Assembly: GCA_002392835.1 (NCBI GenBank)
Contig: DGHX01000192.1
Span: 16,590 to 64,244, forward strand
DNA from: Prevotella sp. UBA3837
GTDB lineage: Bacteria; Bacteroidota; Bacteroidia; Bacteroidales; Bacteroidaceae
DNA length: 47,655 nt
Direction: 5' to 3'
Shown here: positions 7,669-16,536 of the stretch, in pieces
Layout of the letters: every line of letters begins with the position of its first letter
Numbering within the stretch: the first letter of the stretch is position 1
The notes under the pieces: generated by a model
Databases searched by the model: none
The model's input: only the letters and a program-made list of their open reading frames with translations
What the model was told of the DNA's origin: nothing
Made by a program: the position numbers and the translations under genes

Positions 7669-8040
7669 CTAATCACTTTGCACGCCATAGACTAATTTAT
7701 TGAATTCATAGGCAGACCTTCTTAAAGAACGCTCTTCTGCTATAGTTCCATAAAAAGAGTTGTTGAAACCGCCAGAATCTCTACTTCCTTTCTCATTTCC
7801 AAGCGATGCTCCCCTTCTCGTAGATTTATTCTGAGAGGTTTCAACCCTTATTCCATTTATAGCCAGTTGTTTCTTTAGATAAGTCTTCAAACTAGAATTT
7901 GCAGCCTTATCTTGAATCTTGTTCATAGTCTTAGCTCCCATCACCCGCATGTTGTTTTGTAGCAACATGAAAATAAAATTGTCAACGTCGCTTTCAGAAT
8001 ACATCATTGGAGTTGCTTTGACTAAATCTTTAAGTTTCAT
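7669..8040 (-). CDS. Hypothetical protein upstream of the SF1 helicase
   Basis: 123 residues. An N-terminal helical half (SDVDNFIFMLLQNNMRVMGA, KTYLKKQLAI) is followed by a Gly/Ser/Arg-rich, probably disordered stretch (STRRGASLGNEKGSRDSGGF) and a final helix. No family recognised. It ends 31 bases before the helicase ATG and starts 23 bases after the preceding small gene, so the three are very likely one operon. It may be an adaptor or regulator of the helicase, which is inference from position only. Confidence 0.6.
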   Translation of the reverse strand: MKLKDLVKATPMMYSESDVDNFIFMLLQNNMRVMGAKTMNKIQDKAANSSLKTYLKKQLAINGIRVETSQNKSTRRGASLGNEKGSRDSGGFNNSFYGTIAEERSLRRSAYEFNKLVYGVQSD

Positions 8041-8063
8041 ATAATTATATCGTTTTTAGTTCA

Positions 8064-8267
8064 TTACTCCCATGACGAATAAGCCCCGTCATTGTCATCG
8101 TCTGCATCATAGTTCGAGTAGTCATAGTTCGACTGAAGTCTTTGACTTTGTTCAAAATCATTAAACCTATCATCAGCAAAGACATCTCGCTGTTGAACAC
8201 GTCCAAAGATATCTCTGGCATATCCGTATTTGGGCTTGCGACCATTTCTCAAATTAGATTTACTCAT
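8064..8267 (-). CDS. Small acidic, Tyr/Asn/Asp-rich hypothetical protein
   Basis: 67 residues: basic start (MSKSNLRNGRKPKYGY), then an acidic tail (NYDYSNYDADDDNDGAYSSWE). A second frame of equal length overlaps it, but this one has the more protein-like composition. It is the first gene of the three-gene unit with the SF1 helicase, lying 61 bases after the methylase stop in an AT-rich region. The polar bipartite composition suggests a disordered protein or a DNA mimic-like tail; function unknown. Confidence 0.5.
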   Translation of the reverse strand: MSKSNLRNGRKPKYGYARDIFGRVQQRDVFADDRFNDFEQSQRLQSNYDYSNYDADDDNDGAYSSWE

Positions 8268-8328
8268 AATATTTAATTTTGATGTTTATCAAAAACTATT
8301 ATTTTGAAAAAACTTAAAATTATTCCGT

Positions 8329-11300
8329 TTATTCATCGTTTAACTCATCGCCCATGCGGTACTTGATGTCGTAGTTGATGATGAAGTCGAGTTCCTCCTC
8401 AGTGAAGCTGTAGTGCTTGGCAAGGACTTTGTCTATCTTGTCAATGATGGGCTTGGAGAGTTTAGGATAAAACTCATCGTAGATGACTTGTCCCGTCGCC
8501 TTATAAAAAGTGTTCTTCCTATACTTTTTCTTTTCAAAGTCTAACATTAATTGGTTACATAATAAAGACAAGTCTTCTTGCCACTCGTCATCATCACTTA
8601 ATGAATATGGAAAATTATCCACCTCTCTTTGATTAAGATGCCTGCAATCTGATGTAGCCACAAACCAAAAGTAAAACAAGGAACTACATATTATACACGA
8701 TGCAGTTTCTGCATATTTCTTTTTGTTAAAAGATACTTTACGAATAGATACAGAAAGTTTCTCTCCGTCTTTCTCATTATAAAAATAAGGTGCGAATGTC
8801 GTCGCCCGAGTGAAATAACGCGGTGCACCATGATAATATATGTACTGTGCACCTCTCATGTCATACCGAAATGCTATAACACTATTAGACAAAAGTTTAC
8901 TCAGTATAGAACTTTCAATTTCTGTAGAAATCTTACTCAGTGAAACGTAATTTTCAAAAAAAGTTCCACATGTGTATCTTACGGTATTAAGTAAGTATGG
9001 GCGAAACTCAGAATTCCAATGATAATATTTTGTTGTATAAGAATTTGAAGCTCCTAATATATAAATTAGAATACGTTGATCAACTCCATCAAACATTTTT
9101 GATGGTCTTGTGTCATAAGTAGAAAACCATCCTTTTTGCTCTTTAAATATATTGTAAAGCGTCATCATCCTGTCTGTGCATATCGAAGAATGAGGGATGA
9201 TCATACCAGTTTTTCCATTTGAACACATTATGCATGATACACGCTCTATAACATATGCATATAGATTACCGCAATCAATTGTCTTATATCCATGAAGTTT
9301 ATAGATGTCAGAAACTGCGACACCCTGTACCTTCTTGTTATATTCCACATACGGCGGATTACCAATCACCACATCGAAGCCGTGATTGCCGTTGATGATG
9401 TCGTAGTATTCGGCGAGCCAGTGGAAGGGCTGGTGAGATTTCAGCCAGTCTTCGTAGTTCAGGGAGCCGTCAGAGACGGTGGACTTATACAGCTTGTCGT
9501 TCAGCAGCGTGTTGAGGGCTTGGAGGCGTGCCTTCAGGTCGGCTTTCGACTGCTTGTAGGTGTCAAGGTTGTCGCTCTGTAGCAGCTGGATTTCCTTGAA
9601 GCGCTCGTAGGCTAAGGCAACTTTGTCCATTTCCAAGTGAACCTTGTCCTTGAACTCAGCATTGGCAAACATATCGCCTTCTACCAAATCCTTCTCCAGT
9701 TCATCGTTGGTGGCATAGCCAACAAGCGTGTTGCCGCAGCGGATGTTGAAGTCGATGTCAGGCAAGGGGTCAAGGCCGAGATTGGGGTCGCGAGGCACCA
9801 CATCCACCACTGCCACCATCTTAAGGAACAGTCGCAGTTTGGCTATCTCTGTCGCCTCCACCATGATATCTACGCCATAGAGGTTGCGCAGGATAATGTT
9901 CTTGTAGATGAAGTAACGGATGTTTGAGCGATACTTACCGCTGAGCTCCTCCAACTCTGCTTTGAACATATTGGGATTATCGTCGTTCCACGCCTGCATC
10001 CTGTCGATACATATCTCATAGAGCGGCTCCAGGATGTTGAGGGCAGCAAAGAGGAAAGCACCAGAACCGCAAGTAGGGTCGAGGATGGTGACACGGCGCA
10101 ACTGGGCATAGAAATGCTTCACCAGCAGATGGTCGTCAGTCCGCGAAAGCAGGTCTTGCACAAACTGGCGGATGTCGAGGTTGTAGGTGATGAAGTCGTT
10201 GATTTCCTTAATCTCTCCATTCTCTATTTTCTGCCGGATGCTGGCGTAGCGCTGTAGGCGTTCTATCGTCTCTCGCCATATCTCCGTAGGCAGGGCAAAA
10301 GCCTCTGGTGTCTTTTCGTTCCAATGGCTGCGACGTTCCAAGAGGTTGGGCTTGGTGGTGTCGAGGCCAACAGCAATATGTTCAGGAATCTCCATTCCTG
10401 CCCCTTTCTTCACGGCATCGAAAATATAGGTATCTCCACTCTCACGAAGGAACTGCCAAACCTCACCGTTAGTCTTGAACGGGCGCTCGTCAGCCTTCTT
10501 AGTGGCATCCATCAGGAAGGGCAGGATGGTGTTGCGGCCTATATACTCAGTGATGTCCTCCTTGGTGTAGTAGGCTCCCATCTGGGCACGGTCGTTGATG
10601 TACTGCTCGAAGATATAGCCCAGCACGTCAGGGTTGATGTCTTTACCGCTGGCCGTCAGGCGGTCGTCCAAGTGCCAGTGCCACTGGTCGAAGAAGGCAA
10701 ACAGACTCTCGAAAGCCTCGTCGGCAATGTCGTGCTTAGGATATTTCTCCTCCAACTCGTGAATGCCAAACATGCCTCCGTTCAGATAGGGTATGCGCCC
10801 ATATTTCTGCACAAAGTCCGGCTGATGGCGAGGAGAGTTCAGTCCGTCGTGGAAGAGGCTGAGCAAGAATCCACGATAGAACGAATCGTAGAAATGTCCT
10901 TCGCCTTTTTCCTGCTTCACCCAAGCCAGTTTTTCGCGAAGATAGTTGACATTCAGATTGAGGAAGCCTTTCTTCTGGATGAAATAGCAGAACATTAGGC
11001 GGTTGAGCATCACCGAGGTGTACCACTGCTTATTGCGGTTCTTCTTCAGGTCGGTTATCTCGTCGTCGATACCAGTGATATACTTGGCAAAGATGGTGTG
11101 CTCCTTGCGGAAGCCTGTATAGAAGTCTTTGGTGATCTTCTCAGAGTTGACGATAAAGACTGCCTGCACACGCTCCTTCACGTCCATGATGGTGGTACGC
11201 TCATCGAAGTCGAAGCAGAGGTCGCTCATCTTCTCAAAGAGGAAGTCGGCCTTTGCGGCCGATTCGTATTCCACCAACACGAGGTCGCGCTTGTCTACCT

Positions 11301-11655
11301 TCTTCACTGGCACCACCCAGAGGTGATGGCTCGATTTGGCGCATTGCAAATGCTTATACTCGTCGCTGTTGGATTGCAAATCCGACAGAGCGAAGATGCA
11401 GATATAGTCATTGGCCGTGCGGCGCAGACGAGTGTCTATCTTCTTGCACGTCGACGAGGTTGGTATCTCCTTCACCTTGCAGGTCAGTACCTGGAAGCCG
11501 CTGCGGTCGGCTATCTGCTGAAACTCATAGACGGTCTCTTCTATCGTGATGTCAAACGTGGTCTGTCCTTTCGGATTGTTCCATCCCATCTCGCGGATAA
11601 ACAACTCACGGAAGTTGCTCTCACTGATGTATTCTATAAATGTTCTCTTATTCAT
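8329..11655 (-). CDS. Eco57I-like N6-adenine DNA methyltransferase with recognition domain
   Basis: 1108 residues. An N-terminal helical region and GAYYTKEDITEYIGRNTILP lead into the methylase core: SAM-binding motif I ILDPTCGSGAFLFAA (about 525-534) and catalytic NPPY (766-769, VVIGNPPYVEY). These are the hallmarks of gamma-class N6-adenine methylases of type IIG/ISP/DISARM DrmMI kind. Residues from about 780 on form the target-recognition domain, ending in KLSKPIIDKIDKVLAKHY. No nuclease motif was recognised in it. It starts 25 bases after the SNF2 gene on the same strand, and the two surely act together. DNA from about 9340 down is AT-rich compared with the catalytic half, a sign that the recognition part was exchanged. 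Remnants of its 3' end occur twice downstream. Confidence 0.88.
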   Translation of the reverse strand: MNKRTFIEYISESNFRELFIREMGWNNPKGQTTFDITIEETVYEFQQIADRSGFQVLTCKVKEIPTSSTCKKIDTRLRRTANDYICIFALSDLQSNSDEYKHLQCAKSSHHLWVVPVKKVDKRDLVLVEYESAAKADFLFEKMSDLCFDFDERTTIMDVKERVQAVFIVNSEKITKDFYTGFRKEHTIFAKYITGIDDEITDLKKNRNKQWYTSVMLNRLMFCYFIQKKGFLNLNVNYLREKLAWVKQEKGEGHFYDSFYRGFLLSLFHDGLNSPRHQPDFVQKYGRIPYLNGGMFGIHELEEKYPKHDIADEAFESLFAFFDQWHWHLDDRLTASGKDINPDVLGYIFEQYINDRAQMGAYYTKEDITEYIGRNTILPFLMDATKKADERPFKTNGEVWQFLRESGDTYIFDAVKKGAGMEIPEHIAVGLDTTKPNLLERRSHWNEKTPEAFALPTEIWRETIERLQRYASIRQKIENGEIKEINDFITYNLDIRQFVQDLLSRTDDHLLVKHFYAQLRRVTILDPTCGSGAFLFAALNILEPLYEICIDRMQAWNDDNPNMFKAELEELSGKYRSNIRYFIYKNIILRNLYGVDIMVEATEIAKLRLFLKMVAVVDVVPRDPNLGLDPLPDIDFNIRCGNTLVGYATNDELEKDLVEGDMFANAEFKDKVHLEMDKVALAYERFKEIQLLQSDNLDTYKQSKADLKARLQALNTLLNDKLYKSTVSDGSLNYEDWLKSHQPFHWLAEYYDIINGNHGFDVVIGNPPYVEYNKKVQGVAVSDIYKLHGYKTIDCGNLYAYVIERVSCIMCSNGKTGMIIPHSSICTDRMMTLYNIFKEQKGWFSTYDTRPSKMFDGVDQRILIYILGASNSYTTKYYHWNSEFRPYLLNTVRYTCGTFFENYVSLSKISTEIESSILSKLLSNSVIAFRYDMRGAQYIYYHGAPRYFTRATTFAPYFYNEKDGEKLSVSIRKVSFNKKKYAETASCIICSSLFYFWFVATSDCRHLNQREVDNFPYSLSDDDEWQEDLSLLCNQLMLDFEKKKYRKNTFYKATGQVIYDEFYPKLSKPIIDKIDKVLAKHYSFTEEELDFIINYDIKYRMGDELNDE

Positions 11656-11680
11656 AAGGCGGTAGCAAATTCTTCACTAT

Positions 11681-14600
11681 TCACTCTTCACTCTTTAGTC
11701 CCATTGAGCAGATGATGGTGGGGTCTTTCTGTTTACTGCAATCCTCGTCAATACGGCATAGCGTACCGTTCTTGTGCATCTCAAGCACAGACTCCACGAT
11801 GTCGTCGTTGGTGCTTGAGCGCAGCATCCGTCCGAGTATGAACTTCGTGCCCTCCAAGAGCTGATAGTTATAGATGTCGTCGATGGCATACTTCAGCTGT
11901 TGGCGTTTGTCGGCATCGAAGAAGAGGGTAGGGGGCTGCTGATAGTAATGCTCTAAGAGGTCGATGATGCGGAAGCGCGTGCTGAAGCGGTTGCCCAGGA
12001 TGCCACTCACGCTGGTGGTCTCCTGCTTCATGCCGTCGATGGCTTTCTTCACCAGGTCGAAATGATTCTCTAATGGTTGCTGTGCAGGCTCATTGGCAGT
12101 GCAGGCCATCGCTGTGAGTATCTTCTTCTGCGACTGGCTGATGATTTCGCCTTTCGAGTTGTACCACGTCAGCACGTCGTAGTCGTTGTGTGTCTTGGCG
12201 TAGGTGATGACGCCATCCTCCAGAGTGCTTGCTGCCTGCTTGGTGGAGTAGATGATGTTGCTGAGTGCAGGAATGATCTGTTGCAGTTTGGGGTTGGCAT
12301 CCGTAGCGTTCTTCCATATCTGGTAGGCTTGCGAAGCCAAGTCCACATCGTTGTCGTCCTCATCGTCTAATGAACCGCTCTTCTCGTTGTACATATCGCG
12401 CAGGTTCTGTTCGTTACCTTCGAAGAATACCTCGTCGCTGCCCACGATGTTGGCATTCTCGTTGATGCGGTCGTTCAGTCGCTTACGCAGTCGGATAATC
12501 TTTTCTACGCCTTCAGCGGGGAAGAAGGAATAGCAGAAGATTTCCGCTGCCTCCTGTCCGATACGGTCTACACGACCAGCTCTTTGTATCAGTCGGATGA
12601 TGGCCCAGGGCAAGTCGTAGTTCACGATGACGTGGGCATCCTGCAGGTTCTGACCTTCCGACAGCACGTCAGTTGCCACCAGCACGCGCAGCTCGTCGCT
12701 GGCAGCGACATCAGCATGATTGCTCAGCGGCGAGAACCGCTCTACGATGGCTGTAGGATTCTTGCTGCCGCCAGTAGCCCTGTCGATATGTGTAAAGCCG
12801 CGCTTTTTCAGTTGACGATAGATGTAGTTGGCCGTATCAGAATATTGGGTAAAGACCAGCACCTTGTCACCCTGATGCGTATGGTTGAGCAGCGCCTCCA
12901 GTTCGTTCAGTTTCTGGTCTGCCTGTGGGTTCCACTTGCCGCAGAGCAATATCATCTGTATGATTTGCTCGCAGTCCTTCTTCAGGTGCTGTTTCAGGGT
13001 ACGCTTGAAATAAGTGGACTCTATCCATGCCACATTGTTCTTCTGCGACAGCAGTTCATAGTATTTTTGAGCCTTCTCCATATAGACCTTCATGTCTGTA
13101 GGGATTTCTATCAGGTTGTCACCAGCCTGGCGGTCTTCTTCTTCATTGTCGTGAGCGAAGATGTCGTTGATGTCCTCGTCCTCTATCCACTCCTCAGGCA
13201 GGTCGTTCTCATCGCCTATAGGCAGAGGCAGCTTGTTGTCGATGGCATAGATAAAGACGGCATTGCGCAGGATATGTCGATAGAGCGTCAGCAGGAACGA
13301 GAATCCGCTGCTGTCGATACGCTTAAAGAAGGTGCTCTTGCAGAATCCCATCATGCGCTGCCCGGCCCGGCTCAGATTCTCTAACAGATGCTTGTCGGTG
13401 GTGGAGGCATTGGCTGTCTTGCTGGTATCCTCATATTGGGAGAGTCCGTAACGGGGCAGGCGCAACTCTTCCATCATCGCAATCATCTCTTCTGAATAGA
13501 GACGGCTGTACTGGTCGCCAGGAGTCGTATCAAACTTGATGGCCTTGGGCCGGCGCTCAGGGAAGAAGTTCTTCCTGCCGTCGCGAAACTCCAGGTATTT
13601 GCGTCCTGTAGCCTCGTCGGTCTTGGCATAGTTATCCTTGATAAAGGTACGTGTGCGCCGCACGAGGAAGAGCTTCATCAGCTCCTGCCAGTCGTCGAGG
13701 CTGGTGCTCTTCTCGAAAGCCTTGATGCTGCGTATGAACACCTCGCTGTGCTTTTGCAGGAAGGCACGGTCGCCGCCAAGCGAGCGGATATATACCTCAG
13801 GACGGATGCCGAGGTCATCGTCCTCGCTGATGAAGAGCTTGAGCTGGCTGCTCAGGTCAGAGAAGTCTTTGTTGTAAGGGGTAGCCGTCAGCAGCAGCAC
13901 TTTGCAGTCCTGCCGCTCTATGAGTGCCTTGATGTTCTGATAGCGCTTGCCCTGCTCGTTGCGCAGGTTGTGGCTTTCATCCACAATGATCAGGCGATAA
14001 TAGCGAGCGTTGTCAATGTCAATAGGCTTGGCGACAGACATGATGTCGGCCTTCAGGTCGTAGCGGCGGCGATACTTTTCCCACATGTCCTGCAGGTTGG
14101 CAGGACAGATGATGAGCGTGCTGCTGGCGTAGGTCATCTCGTAGATCTTGGCTATGGCGCAGGCTGTGATGGTCTTACCCAGTCCCACCACGTCGCCTAT
14201 CATGGCACCGCCGCGTTTCTCGCTGTTCAGGTGGCGTGCTGCTATCTTGACTGCTGTCTGCTGGAAGTCGAACAGCTCGCGCTGAAACTCTGGGGGCAGC
14301 GTGAACTCCTTGATGCCGCTGCGGGCATCGGCACTCAGATGGTAGGCCGTCTTTAGGTATATATAATAAGGTGGGATGATTTGCTCGCCTGCCCAGCTGT
14401 TGTCGATGGCGTCGATGAGCTCCTTGGTGATGTCGATGCAGAAGCGGTCGTTCCAGCGGTCGTCGAACCACTGGGCCAGTGCCTCCAAGTCGCGGTTGTT
14501 CTCAATATCTGCGTCCAGTTCGCCCTGCTTGGTCAGCCCTGCGTATGTCAGGTTGCTGCTGCCAAGGATGCCGGCTATCTTGTTGCGGTTGGAGTCTGGG

Positions 14601-15115
14601 TTATAGGCCAGGTAGAGTTTGGCATGCAGGGGTTCTGCCACATAGAGTTTCACGCAGATTTTCCCTTCTTTCAATTGGGCAGAAAGCCGGCGCAACGTCC
14701 ACTCGTCGCGCTGGGTGGGCATGCCCAACAGCAGTTGCTTCCTGAAGTCGCGGGCTATCTCCAGCTTACATTGTTGCACGTAGGCCGCATCAGGTGTCTG
14801 CGGATTGGAATAGAGACGTCGGACCAACTCCTCGTCAGGTTGGTGCATGCCAATCAGCAGGCGGCAATGGCGAAACGCCTGTTGGTCATTCTCATACACA
14901 TACTCGCCTGGCAGTTGGTCTATCTGGTTTACCACCAGGTTCCAACCTCGCAGGTTGAAATAGCCCACGCAGAAATCCACACGCTTGATGCCGTCGTCAG
15001 CAATAAGGTCTTGCAGGCCCTTTACAAATTTCGACTCAATGTTGTCGTAAATGTTAGCCATATCTACGCTATAGTTAAATTTCATTTGACTTTTTCTCGC
15101 CATGACATAAAGCAA
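11681..15115 (-). CDS. PLD-nuclease / SNF2-type translocase
   Basis: 1144 residues from the first ATG; ATGs at 15103 and 15085 are equally possible. Residues up to about 240 are a phospholipase-D-like domain (VDFCVGYFNLRGW; HAKLYLAYN with GSSNLTYAGL, an HxK-type site). The SF2/SNF2 motor follows: Walker A VVGLGKTITA (about 311-315), DESH box (about 379-382), LLLTATPYN, HELICc parts VLVFTQYSDTANYIYRQL, VATDVLSEGQNLQDAHVIVN and the arginine finger QRAGRVDRIGQ. It is the first gene of the island and is followed at 25 bases by the methylase. Such SNF2/PLD plus methylase pairs resemble DISARM (DrmD, DrmC, DrmMI), but DrmA and DrmB are not present here. It probably translocates on and cuts unmodified DNA. 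Confidence 0.88.
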   Translation of the reverse strand: MLYVMARKSQMKFNYSVDMANIYDNIESKFVKGLQDLIADDGIKRVDFCVGYFNLRGWNLVVNQIDQLPGEYVYENDQQAFRHCRLLIGMHQPDEELVRRLYSNPQTPDAAYVQQCKLEIARDFRKQLLLGMPTQRDEWTLRRLSAQLKEGKICVKLYVAEPLHAKLYLAYNPDSNRNKIAGILGSSNLTYAGLTKQGELDADIENNRDLEALAQWFDDRWNDRFCIDITKELIDAIDNSWAGEQIIPPYYIYLKTAYHLSADARSGIKEFTLPPEFQRELFDFQQTAVKIAARHLNSEKRGGAMIGDVVGLGKTITACAIAKIYEMTYASSTLIICPANLQDMWEKYRRRYDLKADIMSVAKPIDIDNARYYRLIIVDESHNLRNEQGKRYQNIKALIERQDCKVLLLTATPYNKDFSDLSSQLKLFISEDDDLGIRPEVYIRSLGGDRAFLQKHSEVFIRSIKAFEKSTSLDDWQELMKLFLVRRTRTFIKDNYAKTDEATGRKYLEFRDGRKNFFPERRPKAIKFDTTPGDQYSRLYSEEMIAMMEELRLPRYGLSQYEDTSKTANASTTDKHLLENLSRAGQRMMGFCKSTFFKRIDSSGFSFLLTLYRHILRNAVFIYAIDNKLPLPIGDENDLPEEWIEDEDINDIFAHDNEEEDRQAGDNLIEIPTDMKVYMEKAQKYYELLSQKNNVAWIESTYFKRTLKQHLKKDCEQIIQMILLCGKWNPQADQKLNELEALLNHTHQGDKVLVFTQYSDTANYIYRQLKKRGFTHIDRATGGSKNPTAIVERFSPLSNHADVAASDELRVLVATDVLSEGQNLQDAHVIVNYDLPWAIIRLIQRAGRVDRIGQEAAEIFCYSFFPAEGVEKIIRLRKRLNDRINENANIVGSDEVFFEGNEQNLRDMYNEKSGSLDDEDDNDVDLASQAYQIWKNATDANPKLQQIIPALSNIIYSTKQAASTLEDGVITYAKTHNDYDVLTWYNSKGEIISQSQKKILTAMACTANEPAQQPLENHFDLVKKAIDGMKQETTSVSGILGNRFSTRFRIIDLLEHYYQQPPTLFFDADKRQQLKYAIDDIYNYQLLEGTKFILGRMLRSSTNDDIVESVLEMHKNGTLCRIDEDCSKQKDPTIICSMGLKSEE

Positions 15116-15483
15116 GCTTCCTGTGCATGGCTTAACGAAAAAGTTTTAGGAGCGAAAGGACTATCTGTTCGGATGATAATGGGTCATGCATGGAGACTTT
15201 GGGACATGATAAAAGCGTGAACCGCCCTTATCTAAGTCCCTAGGTTCTCGCATACCCATTATACCAGATAAGCCGTCCACGCCATCGCGCAGACGTTATG
15301 CTTATTAGGTGGTATAATGTCATTAGAATTTGCGAGATTCAGGGACATTACCGAATATAGCACTAACGCTATGTTTATTTCCAACGAAAATTATACTGCC
15401 ACCCTGCGCTCAGGGACTCCTGTGCCTCGCGGGCGAGGCTCATGCCGTTTACGGCATCTTCAGCAATACTTGCTGCAAAATTA
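15116..15483 (-). promoter_or_regulatory. Structured leader of the restriction island
   Basis: No ordinary gene. On the minus strand a -7 box TAATTTTG (15483-15476; TTG 22 bases upstream) would start RNA that runs through a series of hairpins into the SNF2 gene. Perfect stems on the plus strand: CAGCAA/TTGCTG, TGCCGT/ACGGCA, GCCTCG/CGAGGC, CCCTG/CAGGG, ATAGC/GCTAT (15354-15475). Then comes a nested inverted repeat at 15236-15346 (GTCCCT/AGGGAC, TCTCGCA/TGCGAGA, CATTATACC/GGTATAATG, ATAAGC/GCTTAT). GTCCC at 15236 can pair instead with GGGAC near 15201. It could be a regulatory leader, a separate RNA, or a mobile-repeat remnant. Confidence 0.5.
15161..15259 (-). CDS. Candidate 32-residue small ORF in the leader
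   Basis: ATG 15259 to TAG 15161, reading MGMREPRDLDKGGSRFYH and ending in HYHPNR. It has a protein-like composition and lies between the hairpins and the SNF2 gene, where a leader peptide might sit. No family recognised and no ribosome binding site; coding status is uncertain. Confidence 0.25.
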   Translation of the reverse strand: MGMREPRDLDKGGSRFYHVPKSPCMTHYHPNR

Positions 15484-15646
15484 CAAATTTCTGTTGACAT
15501 TGACGCAAGATTTGCCAGAAATATGTTGTAAGAGGCCGTTTTTTTTCCTGTTCCTTCTGCTGTATGCGCCGGGAGGTGGGGGAGGTTTAACGCTCTTTCC
15601 CCACATTGCTATTATAAAGCAGAGGCAATTTTTATACGCTGAAAAA

Positions 15647-15954
15647 TGTTGCACTACTTGCACCTAAGTACTGCGGAACGAGCTGATGGGCAATGGGTTA
15701 ATGCTGAAAACGACTGTGCAGCTAACGGATGTTAACAGGATGTGACCGATGGGCGGAAATGCATAAATAGACATTTTCACGCGGGGGCCGCATTTTTTCA
15801 TTAGCGGCCCTCTCGTGAAAAAAACCGATATGGGATTTTTTCAAAAGCGGCCCGCATTTTAGAAAGCGGGGGCCGCGGGGCGGAAAATGCCGGCGGTGCA
15901 AGATAAATATCAACAAAGGTTAACGTAGGTGCAAGTAGTGCAAGTAGTGCAACA
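15647..15954. repeat. Repeat element A with terminal inverted repeats
   Basis: 308 bp bounded by TGTTGCACTACTTGCACCT (15647-15665) and its reverse complement (15927-15954, with an extra 9-bp duplication AGTAGTGCA). The interior has GC-rich hairpin arms (gcgggggccgc, gcggcccgc) around ttttttcaaaagcgg. The right interior matches the left interior of the element at 32746-33199 in inverted orientation. No ORF of substance, so it is a non-autonomous, MITE-like or intergenic repeat. Confidence 0.75.
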
Positions 15955-15981
15955 TATTTCCGACATAATTGCGGCCAATAT

Positions 15982-16012
15982 TTTGCCGAATGAAAAAAAT
16001 AATGTACCTTTG
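15982..16012 (+). promoter_or_regulatory. Promoter of the DUF4375-smpB operon
   Basis: TTTG (15982-15985), 19-base spacer, TACCTTTG (16005-16012): full match to the Bacteroidota consensus, about 18 bases before the first ATG, directly behind repeat element A. Confidence 0.85.
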
Positions 16013-16029
16013 CACAAATTTATATTTGT

Positions 16030-16536
16030 ATGATGCAGATTAAGGTAAAGGACGCAGCACTGAGCCAGGCGGCACTGGAGGGCATGGACGCCTTCGTGCA
16101 GGTGGTGGTGGACGCGCTGCGACAGGCCATAGGCGGAGAGCCCACGGCCGAGACAATGGAACAGCTGAACGCCGACCAGATGACGCTGCTCTGCTGGGAC
16201 ACACTGCACGGAGAGGTGATGGAAGGGGGCTTTATACAGCTGATACACAATGGTTATGGGCCCTTCATCTTCAAGAATCCCTTTGCCAAGGCACTGAACA
16301 AGATGTGGCACATGCGCGAGCTGTCGAAACGGCTCTACGAGGTGCACACGCTGTGGCTGCAGCACCGCGAGGAGATAGAACGCGACTGCACGGACGAGGA
16401 GTTCATGGCCCTCTTCGAGCGATTCCCGCAGTTCGACGACTACGACGACTGGTTCGTGGAGAACGAGGAGGAACTGACGCAGCAGGTGGCACAGTATATT
16501 GACGAGAACATAGAGAAATTCGTGGTGACAGAATGA
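16030..16536 (+). CDS. DUF4375 (DMP19-like) protein
   Basis: 168 residues; two consecutive ATG codons, either could be used. The family signature is the central WDTLHGEVMEGGFIQLIHN and GPFIF segment, with acidic helices around it (DDYDDWFVENEEELTQQV). DUF4375/DMP19 proteins are of unknown function; a DNA-mimic role is known for one Neisseria member and cannot be assumed. The pI is clearly acidic. It overlaps smpB by 4 bases (ATGA), so the two are translationally coupled. Confidence 0.8.
   Translation: MMQIKVKDAALSQAALEGMDAFVQVVVDALRQAIGGEPTAETMEQLNADQMTLLCWDTLHGEVMEGGFIQLIHNGYGPFIFKNPFAKALNKMWHMRELSKRLYEVHTLWLQHREEIERDCTDEEFMALFERFPQFDDYDDWFVENEEELTQQVAQYIDENIEKFVVTE

Noticed and set aside
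8045..8245. Alternative 66-residue minus-strand frame overlapping the small acidic protein
   Set aside because: Met/Thr-rich, low-quality composition; the frame at 8064-8267 fits better with the operon.
11681..15115. Type I restriction HsdR
   Set aside because: The motor has SNF2 motifs and an N-terminal PLD domain, and no hsdS or hsdM gene of type I kind is present.
15317..15667. 116-residue frame on the plus strand through the hairpin region
   Set aside because: Its sequence is made of hairpin arms and a T-rich run and it ends inside the repeat element; it is better explained as structured non-coding DNA.
15642..15954. CRISPR-like reading of the repeated GCAAGTAGTGCA units
   Set aside because: Only a 9-bp duplication within an inverted terminal repeat; there are no spacers and no cas genes.
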